The position numbers and the translations under genes were made by a program. The notes beneath the pieces were generated by a model. It searched no databases. It was given only the letters and a program-made list of their open reading frames with translations, and was not told the origin of the DNA. A stretch of 64,000 nt of DNA from Chiridota heheva (Eukaryota > Echinodermata > Holothuroidea > Apodida > Chiridotidae), in assembly GCA_020152595.1 (NCBI GenBank), contig JAIGNY010001464.1, forward strand, positions 1,225,001 through 1,289,000, given 5' to 3'. This document shows positions 1-11,600 of this stretch, in pieces (within the stretch, counting starts at the first letter, position 1; every line of letters starts with the position of its first letter).

Positions 1-352
1 CAAAATGCAAAGAGTCAAAATTTTGATGATTAAAGGAAAAAAAATTTAAAAACAACATTTGAGATGGGATTTTGAAGATTCATTATACTGTGACGTTGAC
101 CTCATTTCAATACTTGCAAGCTCGCAACTGTCGCAAGCCTCTTTTGAAAAATGGGATTTACTATACGTCCCACACAAAACATTATGTCACACCCTTACAC
201 ACCCAATTAATACAAATGATGAGCAGGTGCTGTTACCTGCCACTGCTTACAACTTAATATCTAACAAATAGTAACAAAAGCTTAAAAGGGTATCCAAATT
301 TTTCAAAAAGTACAAACTAATGCATCTATCCACCCAATTCAATCAGCTAGTG
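1..352. other. AT-rich sequence, nothing recognised
   Basis: No convincing coding pattern, RNA gene or tandem repeat. The last eight bases (345-352, AGCTAGTG) are the left target duplication of the adjacent hAT-like element. Confidence 0.5.
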
Positions 353-784
353 CAAAGGTTCTTAAATAATTTTTTTCCAAGGGCCATCATTTCACAACAA
401 CCTCAAGCCGTGGGCCAATCAGATGACAAAACCAGCATCACGTGACAAACAAAACCCGTCAAAACAATCCCTAAATACAAACAAGCTGAGAGCATGTGCG
501 ATAAGAAGGATGTATGTCAGATGTTGCCGATTCTCTTACCAACCTTCCTTTGACAAGCCGCGAGTCTGCACATTTTATAAAGAAACTAAAGATAACATTT
601 TGCTTGATAAGCCGCGATGTTATAGTGCAAAGATCTGCCTAGGCAAAAAACAAAATAAACAAGTATTTTTTTTTTTACTGATCTCATTCAGATTTTTTTC
701 CCCGCTAAGATTATTATTCGCGGACCAGAGTGGACTGTCTGGCGGGTCAGATTTGGCCCGCAGGCCGCCTATTAAGAAACGCCA
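353..784. mobile_element. hAT-like non-autonomous element, copy 1
   Basis: This 432-bp segment is flanked by a perfect 8-bp direct repeat, AGCTAGTG at 345-352 and 785-792. Its ends form imperfect inverted repeats: CAAAGGTTCTTAA on the left against TGGCGTTTCTTAA read inward from the right. An 8-bp duplication and a CAG-N-G-like tip followed by TTCTTAA fit the hAT superfamily. A diverged copy lies at 60,928-61,342. No transposase is encoded, and the 139-codon frame inside it is not conserved between the copies, so it is non-autonomous. Family assignment is inference from ends and duplication length. Confidence 0.8.
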
Positions 785-792
785 AGCTAGTG

Positions 793-1660
793 CATCAGCA
801 ACCTGTGAAAAAGTGTATAAAATCTACAGCAAACCGAAATAAAAGGAATATAATTTGCAGGACTTACCACATCCAAGCACTGGCAGCGAGTGAGCCAATT
901 AGCTAGAACAAGATACCGTTAATTACAGATCTAAACACCAAAATTACCACAAGAGGTGCACTTTGGTCATTAACAGGTACCTCTAAACAAACACCAATCA
1001 ACTTGACTTTGTGATGTTTGCTGATTAAAGAGCTATAAATATCTAAAAGAAACTACTAAATCAAAAAGGGACATGGGATTTGGAGGAAACAAGGGTGCAG
1101 TTGGCACTTTTTTCTATTTTCATATCTTTTGTATGGTGAATTTTTGTATAACGTGTTTTGTTTTTTCACCCTTCCCCCCCCCACCCCCTCCACTTTCAAA
1201 TTTTCCCCCCACTTTAGGATCAAGGGGATCATACTATTTGAAATCAATGTCACTTCCCTCCCCTCCCCAACGCACCCTACTCTCAAATTGATGGAAACAG
1301 AGACAAAAGTCTTTGTCTGAATTATTTTTCACTGAATGTTTGCTTACTAGCAATGGACATATAACTTTAGTCCTATTCAATGGAAAACAAACATCAAGGA
1401 GGGGTAAAGTAAGTACCACAATCCCTAGATAAATTGCATCCCCCCAATTGCACCCTCTTCCCCAACAAGGAAGAATAGGTAGGTTAATGTAATTCTTTTT
1501 TTCTAATTTTACTTTGAAACCTATTCAAATGCAACAAACCAAACTGTGTATTTGTCATTTTGTCCATCCAAAAGAATTCATTAACTAGAACGGTAAATAC
1601 GGTCATGGTTCGCATGCCCATGCAAATTGACACCCATATTATATGACCCGGCCAATTATA
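793..1660. other. Non-coding AT-rich stretch with C-rich patches
   Basis: Contains C-rich patches at about 1,170-1,215 and 1,255-1,275 and no recognisable gene. Short frames here lack any family pattern. Confidence 0.4.
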
Positions 1661-1667
1661 AAAATGG

Positions 1668-2640
1668 CATCTCACACTAAGTCCCACATGGCATCCCATG
1701 TACCACATGGCATCTCACCCCATGTCCCCAAGGCATCGCACATGGCATTCCACATGGCATCCCACACGGCATCCCATCCCATGTCCCACATGGCAATCCA
1801 CCATATCTTCCACATGATATCCCACCCCATGTCCCACATGACATCCCACCCCATGTCCCACATGACATCCCATGACCCACGTGGCATTCCATCATATGTC
1901 CCACAGGGCATCCCATCCTATGACCCACATGGCATTCCACCTTATGTCCCACATCCCATGTACCAAATGACATCTCACCTCATGTCCCACATGACATCCC
2001 ATGCCTTGTCCCACATGGCATTCCACCATATCTCCCACATGGCAAACCACCATACAGTGTCTCACATGGCATTCCACCATATGTCCCACATGGCATTCCA
2101 CCATATGTCCCACATGGCATCCCACGCTATGACCCACATGGATCCCATCCTACATGTACTGTATGTCCCACATTAATTCAACCACATGACATCCCTCCCC
2201 ATGTCCCACATGACATCCCTCCCTGTGTCCCGCATCAGTGGCTTCCCACCTGATGTTCCACATAGCATCCCACCATATGTTCCACATGGTATCCCTCCTA
2301 ATGTCCCAATGACATCCTACTTAATGTCCCACATGGCATCACCTCCCATGTCCCCATGGCCTTCTACCCTATGTCCCACATAGTCTCCTACCCTATGTCA
2401 CACATGGCATCCTACCGTATGTCACAAATGGCATCCTACCTTATGTCACACATGGCATCCCAACCTATGTCACACTATATGTTACTCGTGGCATCCCACC
2501 ATGTCCCACATGGCATTCTACCCTGTTCCACATGGCATCCCACCCCATGTCCCACATGGCATCCCAATCCATGTCCCACATGGCATCCCATTCCATGTCC
2601 CACATAACATCCCACCCCATGTCCCACATGACATCCCATA
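1668..2640. repeat. 24-bp minisatellite (large block)
   Basis: The unit is close to ATGTCCCACATGG plus CATCCCACCCC, 24 bp, repeated about 40 times with many substitutions and small indels. Because 24 is a multiple of three, long frames stay open on both strands and translate as an eight-residue MSHMASHP-like repeat; these are not judged real proteins. CCCACATGG half-units and CATG palindromes recur. A second block follows at 2,755-2,972. Confidence 0.9.
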
Positions 2641-3340
2641 GGCTCCATAAGAAGTCTCATCCTAGCTATCACAGTCCCTGATTGAACATACTATGTATAA
2701 AAGTGTCAGTTCATATAAAAACTTATATGCAAATGACTTGTTGAAATGGGGTGGGACGCCATGTCCCACATGACATCCCATGTCCCACATGACATTCCAT
2801 CCCATGGCAATCCACCCTATGTCCTGCATGGCATTCCACCACTTATCCTACGTGGCATTCCACCCTGTTCCACATGGCACCTCATGTCCCACATGGCATC
2901 CCACCCCATGTCCCACATGGCATCCCACCCCATGTCCCACATGGCATCCCACCCTATGTCTGACATGACATCCCATAAGCTCCATAAGAAGTCTTATCCT
3001 AGCTATCACAGTCCCTGATTGAGCATACTATGTATTAAAGTGTCAGTTCATATAATAACTTATATGCAAATGAGTTGTTGAATAAGAAAAAAAGGTGGAG
3101 TCAAATAATTATGCCTGATACAGCCCTTGGTGTATACAACATGGTAAATCTTAAATTATATGTCCTTCATGGCCCCCATCCATGTCCCACATGGCATCCC
3201 TCCCTATGTTTATATGCAATCACATCCTGTCACACTCCCTGACTAAGCATATTAAATAAAAAAAGGCTGGTCAGGTCATAATACTGTAGCAACTTTATGC
3301 AAATGAGCACAATAATAAAGGTGGAGTTTAAAAAATCATG
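2641..3340. repeat. Higher-order duplication around the 24-bp minisatellite
   Basis: A non-repetitive segment of about 110 bp (CTCCATAAGAAGTCT through CTTATATGCAAATGA) occurs at about 2,640-2,745 and again at about 2,973-3,082 at high identity, with a further decayed version at about 3,225-3,310. Between the first two lies a block of the 24-bp array (2,755-2,972), and a three-unit remnant lies at about 3,165-3,205. The unit that duplicated therefore includes both array and flank. Confidence 0.75.
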
Positions 3341-3529
3341 CCTGATACAACTGTTGGTGCCCAAATATTTTGAAGAATTTTAAGGATTTTAAATCTCAAG
3401 TACTACAAGAGAGACTTGAAGATCTCTGAAGAGAATTGGAAATTTATATCATTTTACAGTTAAAAGAAAATAATGAAATGTATTGTATACTTTTTAAGAA
3501 ACTAGCCTTTAATCCTATCTTAAGTATCT

Positions 3530-3695
3530 CTAAAAAACTTTAACATTTTATAAGGAAATTCTAACCTTCCATAAGGATATCTAAAGAAACTTTAACTTTT
3601 TCTGAGGAACTCTGAAGAAACTTTAACATTTTCTAAGGAATTCTCAAAAAACTTTAACATTTCTGAGGAAATCTCAGGAACGGACGGCCGGACGG
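3530..3695. repeat. Degenerate ~45-bp tandem repeat
   Basis: Four imperfect copies of a segment built on AAACTTTAACATTTTCT-AAGGAA. Too diverged to fix the period exactly. It is followed by a GGACGGCCGGACGGATG motif at about 3,680-3,700. Confidence 0.5.
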
Positions 3696-3759
3696 ATGTA
3701 ATCGCCATTACATAGGTTCACATAATGCTACGCATGCGAACCAAAAACTGGTGATCCCA

Positions 3760-4190
3760 CTGGCAGAATTCCTTGAAAATTTCAAGATTATTAACAAAAA
3801 TAATCAATTTGTAAATATAATTTATAAACACTGGTAAAACGAGAGATTCATTAACAGGTTCTTTAATAAAATATGAAAAATTGTGATGTCACAGAGGTAC
3901 TGTGCCTGCATTTTGCAAAACTAAAAAGAGTTTGTCTTACTAAAATTTGGAAGGATAGCATACAGTAAAGCCCCAATGACTATAAATTTCTTTCAGATAT
4001 ATAGTTAAATTTCAAATGATTCTTACCAGATTCTCCAACATGCTTTCATTAAACAATTGTGGAACTTTAACAGATACGAGTCAAAAACAAAGGGTCACAT
4101 TTTAATGATTTCAAGGAAGTGATCAAAATCATATATAGGAAATTAAAATGTAACACAGATCTATGGTTATGTGTTTTCACTTGAGTGCAG
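3760..4190. other. AT-rich stretch, nothing recognised
   Basis: No gene, RNA or clear repeat seen. Confidence 0.4.
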
Positions 4191-4552
4191 GCTCGCGATC
4201 AGACCCACTGCCGGTGATCTGATCACAGGTGTACTGTAAGTTGAAAGGTGGGTCATTGAAAAATCTGTGCATGTAACTGAGCAGGCTAACTGTTCATGTG
4301 AAGCAAACAAGTTATAGTAGGATATTGCATTGTTTCCGCAGGTCACTGTTCTGCCTTCACACATGTTTTTTGAGAATCTCCGGATCATGATCTTATCCTC
4401 ATTTAGGATCTAGATCAAATTACTGCAGTCAGATTTGTTGAGCCTTTTAACAGTGGGCCTGATTGTCTGCAGTGGGTCTGGTCGCCTGCAGTGGGTCAGG
4501 TCGCCTGCAGTGGGTCTGGTCGCCTGCAGTGTGTCTGGTGTAATCGCGAACT
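4191..4552. mobile_element. Short inverted-repeat element with internal 19-bp array
   Basis: The ends are inverted repeats: GCTCGCGATCAGACCCACTG on the left and, read inward from the right, GTTCGCGATTACACCAGACA with CACTGCAGG following. Next to the right end is a 19-bp tandem repeat, CGCCTGCAGTGGGTCTGGT, about four to five copies at 4,450-4,541, which appears to be an amplification of the terminal sequence itself. No coding capacity. Confidence 0.65.
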
Positions 4553-4654
4553 GTTGTTCTAGTTAGAACAATCTACACACAATTAACATCTAGGAGAAGA
4601 CAATCTCATTGGTTTCAAAAGACTTCAATTTCAGAAAGAAATAAAAGAATTAAT

Positions 4655-5620
4655 GGAATATTCCTGTAAATTTTCATTTTCATAATTCATATGTATGATA
4701 AAGCAGACCCCTAGCTTTGTTGTTTTACAGGGGCGGCCTGCCCTGCCCATCTACGGACCAGCCCTGCCCCCCTGGGGGTCCGCCTTACCCCTCAGAACAA
4801 TTGCTTATTTATTTTTTATTTTAGATTTAATTTTTGTATACTTTATAATCTTAATTAACCTCATAAGTGAAATCCCTTACATGTACATGGATACAGAACA
4901 CAGAATGATAGTAAAGTAAGCGATTGTCCTGTTTGGCTAATGAATGGTCCTAAATTTATCAATCAGAATAGCTAAAATTCCAGATGTTTTTCACCAGGGG
5001 TTTGAGCTTTGAGGGGGCCCCTGGGCTTCATGTTAAAAAGAGGCAGGGCTTTGTGTGCACATTAACGTTCCCCTCAACAAGTCTAGCACCCTGCCCCCTT
5101 TTAAATCAAGCTAGGGGTCTGATAGAGGACTATTAAAGAAACAATTTGATGCAAAAATCATGTTGATATTTTTGTCCATTGAGGAGTTAATGTATTTAAA
5201 TAATTACACGAGTGATGTGTAGAGAAGTGACCTCACAGTGTAAAATGTGATGTCATAAAGGCAGTTTTAAAACAATTCTAACGTATAAAACAATTAAATG
5301 TCTTAGATTGCAAGATTCATTAGCAGATGGGCAAATCATGTTCTTATAAAGTATATGTTCTCAATAGCTAAGCAAAAAAATACTTCTAGTAATTTAGGAA
5401 CAGGCAATTAATTTTTAATGAAATACACAAACGTTGCCTTGGATATGCCTTTATGACATCACACTGTACATTGTGAGGTCACTTTTCAGCACACTCATGC
5501 AATCTTTGAAAAGTTATAGCTCCTAAACGGAAAAAGATATCAACATTATTTTTATACCAAATCAGTTCTTTCATAGTCCTCTGTCATGTATATGAAAATG
5601 AAAATTCATGGGAATATTCC
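4655..5620. mobile_element. Foldback element with long inverted arms, interrupted by another element
   Basis: The left arm (4,655-4,703 plus 5,122-5,280) and the right arm (about 5,440-5,620) are long imperfect inverted repeats. Examples: GTGACCTCACAGTGTAAAAT at about 5,228 pairs with the complement of the segment at about 5,455-5,485, and GAGGACTATTAAAGAA at 5,125 pairs with the complement of TTCTTTCATAGTCCTC at about 5,568-5,583. The left arm is split by the element at 4,704-5,121. A lone arm-like fragment recurs at about 11,490-11,580. Confidence 0.75.
4704..5121. mobile_element. CAGACCC inverted-repeat element, copy 1
   Basis: A 418-bp segment with terminal inverted repeat CAGACCCCTAGCTT on both ends. 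It shares its length and most of its sequence with 10,393-10,829 and, inverted, with 34,646-34,939. It contains the GC-rich GGGGCGGCCTGCCCTGCCC stretch next to one end. No transposase. It sits inside the left arm of the foldback element at 4,655-5,620, so it is the younger insertion. The target duplication is not clear (ATA on both sides at best), so superfamily is not assigned. Confidence 0.8.
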
Positions 5621-6094
5621 TTTCAATGCTTTGTGCTGTCTTCCCGACCATGCATCACAAATTTTGCCTTTGTCGAAAAATTCTCAAAGTTTCACCTGCC
5701 ATATTAAACTGAAAATCTAATTAACTATGCTATTTTCAAATTTAGCAGAGCTTTTTTTATGCTGTTTTTCATGCTGTTTCAATTAAAGGTTAAAGAGAAA
5801 AATTCTTTAGCTGTCAGTATACTTTCCTTTATATACTGTGCATGTTTGTACATGTATATGTTTGGATGTTTTCACTTAAATGCAGTGGTGACATTAGTAC
5901 TGTATGTATTGTGGAATCCCTAAAATAAACAACAGTTAGCAAGAAATTCCATCAAAGTGGTTCAAGAATTGACCATTTTGAGTCAAATTTTTAGGTCATT
6001 TATGTAAAAATATTTGAATGAACCACACCTCTATTCTGGTATGTTAATTGGAAGTCAAAATCAGTAGCACTCCTCTCTGCAGAGTAGTGGAAAA
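5621..6094. other. AT-rich stretch, nothing recognised
   Basis: A GTCTTCCCGACCATGCATCA segment at about 5,638 resembles the diverged repeats at 23,400-23,780. Nothing else is recognised. Confidence 0.35.
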
Positions 6095-6845
6095 CAATGA
6101 ATTCACCCAGGAGGGAAAGGGGTGGGGGCACTTCCATATGTGAGCTATATATATGTGCCCTCCAGACAGGTGCCTTTTTTTTGTGCATAATTTTTAAAGT
6201 GCAGGTGCCTTTTTGCATCATTTTCAAAGTGCAGGTGCCTTTTTGCATCATTTTCAAAGTGCAGGTTCCTTTTCTTGCATCATTTTCAAAGTGCAGGTGC
6301 CTTTTTTGGCATCATTTTCAAAGTGCAGGTGCCTTTTTTGCATCATTTTCATAGTGCAGGTGCCTTTTTTGCATCATTTTCAAAGTGCAGGTGCCTTTTT
6401 TGCATCATTTTCAAAGTGCAGGTACCTTTTTTGAATCATTTTCAAAGTGCAGGTGCCTTTTTTGCATCATTTTCAAAGTGCAGGTGCCTTTTTTGCATCA
6501 TTTTTAAAGTGCAGGTGCCTTTTTTTGCATCATTTTCAAAGTGCAGGTGCCTTTTTTACCCCTTCATTTCTGTAGTGCAAGTTCCAAAAAATGTTGTTTT
6601 ACTTGGTCAAATTCATACTGCTGGCCCGTTTGTGCAATATTTTCGTTGAAGTCAATTTCGTACTGCTTGTTCATTTTTACAATATTTTTGTTGGATACTC
6701 AATGCTGCAGGTATCAAAATTGACTCATTTCTTATTGCTGGTATCAAAACTTTAATTTCATACTGCAGGTACCAAGAAATATGTCATACTGTGATTATGT
6801 TTTTTGGTTGCTGAGCTGCACACCTCTACCACTTTTAGTATGAAG
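6095..6845. repeat. Dispersed repeat family Q, copy 1
   Basis: Order of parts: G-rich start (GGGGTGGGGGCACTTCCATA), a short TATATATATGTGCC segment, a CCTTTTTT-GCATCATTTTCA unit amplified into an array, then a CATACTGCAGGTA-type region and a GGTTGCTGAGCTGCACACC end. The same parts in the same order make up 61,595-63,815, where other parts are amplified instead. No coding capacity is evident. Confidence 0.75.
6172..6560. repeat. 31-bp minisatellite, ~13 copies
   Basis: The unit is about GCATCATTTTCAAAGTGCAG plus GTGCCTTTTTT, 31 bp, with T-run length varying between copies. A single unamplified copy of the same unit lies at about 62,143-62,172 in the sister repeat. Confidence 0.9.
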
Positions 6846-7095
6846 GTCTTTCCCCCTTCTCCTCTCCCTCCCCCCTCCCAGGAATTCACACAAGAAATTC
6901 AAATTTCTGTCACAAACTGTTAACACTTGAAAATAGAAACAGAGAACTGGACACAACCATTTTTTTTAAGACATTGTTTTCCTACAATAATGGAACTGGT
7001 TTACCACTGGGGGTTCATGATCCAGAGATACTGTAGGTGAAAAACACAGCCTAAGGTCTGACAGTTTTTTGGTCAGACTCAACAGGTCTCCTTCT

Positions 7096-7253
7096 CAGGG
7101 GTGTAGCCAGCCATTCAAAGGGGAGGCGAGGGAAGGGGGTTGGCGAGGGAAATATCTGGACCATTTAGCTTATTTTCTTAACCTTTTTACCATTACTATT
7201 TTACCTTTTGGGGGGGTTGTACGACGCTATCAACACCCCTGGCTACACCCATG
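7096..7253. mobile_element. Short inverted-repeat element (GGTGTAGCCAG ends)
   Basis: The left end CAGGGGTGTAGCCAG and the right end CTGGCTACACCCATG are inverted copies 158 bp apart with G-rich sequence between. Similar single ends occur near 28,105 and 23,360. No coding capacity. Confidence 0.5.
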
Positions 7254-7920
7254 CATCTGGTGCATCATTAAAACATCAAGGGATATGAATTCCATAGACA
7301 TCACAAATTTGCATAATAACACCTACAAATTTAAAAGCTGTAAAATTGACCATTTTTAACAGAATTCTCCAGGATTTTGTTCACATTTTTGGGGGGTTTT
7401 ACGGGATTTTAGGCAATTTAGATGCATTTTCTTTACCCATGCATAGCTCTTTAACCTTTTTTGAACATAAATTGTTATCAATCATTTTTTAATCTCCCAT
7501 ATTCTTTATTGATCATTAGTTGTTATTTACACAAAAGAGCTTCTCCTTATAAATACATTTGATGGCAAGCCTATCATATGTTCAAAATTAAAAGTATGAT
7601 AATCTTCCCTGTTGTTTATCCTAGATAATTTATTGATTGTGTTTCATTTGTTTACATATTTCAAATGTTCCTGGTAATTTAGTACTGTATGTGTAGGTTC
7701 AAACTATGTTGCAACATTTTGTTTGATGCAAAATGATCCGCGTGTAACAGGGACACCAACATGGAATATGCTTGAGATTAAAATGCCCAAAATAAATCAT
7801 AGAGATTTGGAAATTAATCATTTTTTAGCTTTACCAAGTGACCGTGGCCCACCTTAATGTTCATATCTATATATTTGTTACTCTCTATGTTATCGCAGCG
7901 AAATAATATTTGCTCCTCTT
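7254..7920. other. AT-rich stretch, nothing recognised
   Basis: No gene or RNA pattern seen. A GGGACACCAACATGG motif at about 7,749 is related to the array that follows. Confidence 0.35.
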
Positions 7921-8240
7921 GTAACATGGACACCATAATGTCACGGACACCATAATGTCACGGACACCATAATTTCACGGACACCATAATGTCACGGACA
8001 CCATAATGTCACGGACACCATAATGTCACGGACACCATAATGTCAGGGACACCATAATGTCAGGGACACCATAATGTCACGGACACCATAATGTCACGGT
8101 TACCATAATGTCACGGACACCATAATGTCACGGACACCATAATGTCACGGACACCATAATGTCACGGTTACCATAATGTCACGGACACCATAATGTCACG
8201 GACACCATAATGTCACAGTTACCATAATGTCACGGTTACA
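7921..8240. repeat. 17-bp minisatellite, ~18 copies
   Basis: The unit is GTCACGGACACCATAAT (17 bp), highly uniform. A variant with GGTTACC in place of GGACACC is interspersed every few units, and there is a local GTCAGGGACACC pair. Since 17 is not a multiple of three, no long frame exists. Confidence 0.95.
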
Positions 8241-8244
8241 TAGC

Positions 8245-8780
8245 TTTTGATCCATATACTACGCAGGCAAAAAGAATTTGGCAGAATGTACTGTCTGAGA
8301 CAGCAACTTTGAACAACAAATCCTTTAATAAACTTAATCAAGTGAACCGTAATTTGTCATGATGTAAAAAAAAACTAGCTTAGACACCACAAATCATTGG
8401 ACCCCTATTTAATGGAACTACCAAAACATGCAAACAAGTGGTGGCAAGGGGGAGGGGGGTAAATTTCCCCTTTGCACCCCAATTCCTGTCTATGGGGACA
8501 AGATTACATCGACTTTTATGTGAAGCTGTATGAGGCTGAGCTGTGGATGAGTATTCAAATGGACAGCAGGTGAAACACAAGACAGACAATACTGTTGTAA
8601 GGAAATAAAATAAAAACATTCGTTTCCACACAGGGAGACCTGTGGTTTAAACGCCTGGCTGCTCTATATTAACCAATGTAAAAAGTGCTACATGTCCATA
8701 GACTTTTAACTATTTGTTTGTTATGAATTGGCACAGCAACTTTCAGACAACTTTGACAAGATTTGGAAATCAAACATCTA
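8245..8780. other. Non-coding stretch, nothing recognised
   Basis: No repeat or coding pattern I can name. Confidence 0.35.
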
Positions 8781-8781
8781 C

Positions 8782-9256
8782 CGGATAAAAACTAAATTAA
8801 AAATATTTCAATCAAATCTAATCTCTGTACTTCTCTATGGAAGTGAAACCTGGAAGCTGATAAAGCTGACAAGAAGAAACTAGATGTGTTCCAAAGGAGA
8901 TGCCTTATAATTATTTTGAAAATTAGATGGCCAGTGAAAGTCACCAATGAAGAATTATATGAAAGAACACGCACAGTGGAGATAAGCAAGGAGATATTTA
9001 GGAGAAGATGCAGATGGTTGGGTGATGTATTAAAAAAGGACACAGAAAACTATGCCAGAATATCCATCACCTGGATACCAGACAGTAGAAGAAAGAAGGG
9101 AAGACCTAAGACTACATGGAGAAGAGTGGCAGAAAAGGAGAGAAACAGTTTTGGATGGAACAGATGGAGAGAAGCTGCAGCAGACAGAAACAGATGGAAG
9201 AATTTGCTAGAGAAGCCTCAATCTCCATACCCAGGAGAAAGGAGCGGTAAGTGGTA
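8782..9256 (+). pseudogene. Non-LTR retrotransposon fragment, C-terminal end of reverse-transcriptase ORF
   Basis: Read on the plus strand the segment gives LLYGSETWKL, then after a frame disruption near 8,880 continues IRWPVKVTNEELYERT, RRRCRWLGDVLKKD, and KKGRPKTTWRR. This 'LYGSETW ... RRRWKWLGH ... GRPKTTWRR' succession is the usual C-terminal tail of a large group of invertebrate non-LTR reverse transcriptases. The polymerase core (YADD) is absent, so this is a 5'-truncated dead copy. The matching N-terminal type appears separately at 58,930-59,390. Confidence 0.85.
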
Positions 9257-9259
9257 AGT

Positions 9260-10110
9260 TTGTATGCACACAGAACAACAAACATATCATATCATGTAAT
9301 ATGCACAACCAGCTTACCCCTTACAAATAGCACACCCCTAGGACCACACTGAAATATTTGACGGGAGCAACAAAACAGGCTTCAGCTCCTATTACTTAGC
9401 ATTTCCAAAAAAATATACATCAAACGTATATTCCTTTCCTAACAATCCCAGCCTACTTAAATTAACAACCCTCACAAAAATAGGCTTATACCCACAGCAA
9501 AAATTCATGTTGAGCAACTACAGTACATCACTGATTACAATGATGAAAGAAAGATGTATGTATGCCCAGCTCTGATACAAAGGATATCAGTTTCAATCCT
9601 GTATCAGCTCCCTGGTTTAATTACATGTTAGATTTTGGTTTCTGTTGAAACAAATTAGATGATGTTGCCTTGACCTGTCCATAAACCTTTTAATACAATC
9701 AAACATATGGTGGGTTCAAAACATGGATGATGGATTTAAGTGATTTATTAGTGAATAATTACACAGGATTTGCACCTTGCATGGACATCATTACAGTAGT
9801 TTCCTCAATTTTCATATGCACAAATTATGCAAATTAGTATTCATTTACATACACAAATTATACATCGATGTTTCAAATTCAATCTCTTCTTTTTTCAGAA
9901 AATGTATACTCTATTATGTGTTTATAGTTAGGAAAGGGGTTTTATTTGTCCATTTATATACTACCTTTCAAAATAGCAATTTTGGGTGTATCCCCACCTT
10001 AACAAAGATGTTGCCCATTGCAGGTAACTATCACAAGCAAAGTAGTGCACTGTTAACACGTGAAATAACTGGCAAATTTAACCCATAGGCCTATAGTTAA
10101 TTTTGGGGTA
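9260..10110. other. AT-rich stretch, nothing recognised
   Basis: No gene, RNA or tandem repeat recognised. Confidence 0.4.
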
Positions 10111-10346
10111 TTAAAGGAGCTATAGATTAAAAAGTGAGGGTGTACTTTTCACAAAAATTGAATACTTATAAATCTAGCATGCAACGGCAGCAATTTTCTA
10201 GTTAATGTAGATATTCAAGTGACATTTGTCGTTACGTTGTCTGTGGGCTACATGGAGGCATGAAGTTTATCAATCTATTATGGATAACATATCTGTGAAA
10301 TTTGCAAAAATAAGTGTCTGCATATTTCGGTCTAGTGTTCCTTTAA
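10111..10346. mobile_element. Short inverted-repeat element (TTAAAGGAGC ends)
   Basis: The left end TTAAAGGAGCTATAGATT and the right end, read inward, TTAAAGGAACACTAGACC give a 236-bp element. A related element with the same tip lies at 26,319-26,610. No coding capacity. Confidence 0.55.
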
Positions 10347-10392
10347 CTACAACCCCGTCTTGACACAAAGGTAATTTCAACATTAGTATATG

Positions 10393-10829
10393 CAGACCCT
10401 TAGCTTTGCTGTTTCACAGGGGCGGCCTGCCCTACCCCTCCATGGACCTGGCCTGCCCCCTGGGGGTCTGCCCTGCCCCTCAAGAGCAAAAAATGTTTTT
10501 GTTTTTTTTGGCTTTTACTTAATAAATCCTTATAAGCCTCATAAATGAAATAAATGAAATACCTTACACGAATACAGAACACAGAATGATAGCATAGTAA
10601 GCAATTGTCCTGTTTGGTTAATGACTGGTCCTTATCAGTCAGAATTGCTTCATTCTGAGATGTATAATTAGGCCTATACGTAAAATCCCAGAGCTTCTTC
10701 ACCAGGGGATTAAGTCTTAAGCGAGCCCCTGAACTCCACGCCGAAAAGACGCAACACTTCGCGCGTGTATTAATGTGCACCTCAACAAGTCTGGCACCCT
10801 GCCCCTTTTTAAATCAAGCTAGAGACCTG
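10393..10829. mobile_element. CAGACCC inverted-repeat element, copy 2
   Basis: A 437-bp copy of the element at 4,704-5,121, in the same orientation. It starts CAGACCCTTAGCTTTG and ends AAGCTAGAGACCTG. It keeps the GC-rich subterminal block and the CAGAACACAGAATGATAG core. Confidence 0.8.
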
Positions 10830-11480
10830 CAAATGCACTCTATACAGTAGTGAACCCCTTCACTTTTTTCCGTTTTTAATTTCATAAAAAAATTGTAAGT
10901 AAATTTAATTGCTTTTCTTCAATTACCACATTTCATACAAAATGATGTGTAGTGTGGATTGGCCGGTATAAAATAAATAGATACATTTTACATAGAGTAT
11001 TTCTGGAATAAAATACTATATAGAAAATGGAATGCAAGTACAAAATTATGTGCTTCAGTAAAGAATGTGGAGTACGATTTTCTTTCTGTTTACTTAAACT
11101 TGCCTGTAACACATCCATTCAAGTTTGAAGTAAACCTTAATTTCCTCTCATTTCATTAGGTTAAGCTGCAAAGATACATTAGTTATAGATTCAGGAACAA
11201 AAAACATTATGCATATCCAATGTTAAATGAATACAGAATGTATGCATAGGTGGCGATCTCGGTGGGACATAAACCTCACTATAATTTTGTTGGTGGGGTT
11301 GGACAAATATGCTTATGTCTGCCCTAAAAATGAAGCCTCATATAAAGCCAATATGCTGGCTACACCAGTGTTAGTTCATCCCCCTAATGTTAAAATCGCC
11401 ACCACACAATGTAATGTAAATAGAGATGTTTCATATTAGCATATTATGTTGAACAATTTTGTAGTGAATACATTCCAATC
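10830..11480. other. AT-rich stretch, nothing recognised
   Basis: No gene or repeat recognised. Confidence 0.35.
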
Positions 11481-11484
11481 GTGC

Positions 11485-11600
11485 CATTTCAAAGGAATAT
11501 CCAAGAGAATTTTCATTATCATTTACATGTATGATAGAGATATGATTGAAACAAAAAGATGAAGAAATCATGTTGATATATCATGACATCTCATTATACA
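11485..11600. repeat. Lone arm of the foldback family
   Basis: GGAATATCC, then GAATTTTCATTATCATTTAC, TGTATGATAGAGATATGAT and AAATCATGTTGATAT follow the same order as the left arm of the element at 4,655-5,620. This is a diverged partial copy. Confidence 0.55.

Noticed and set aside
423-842. 139-codon frame with basic residues
   Set aside because: It lies in the hAT-like element and is not kept in the second copy at 60,928-61,342.
8886-9257. 123-codon host gene
   Set aside because: It matches the C-terminal tail of a non-LTR reverse transcriptase (GRPKTTWRR pattern) and lacks any start or core domain of its own.
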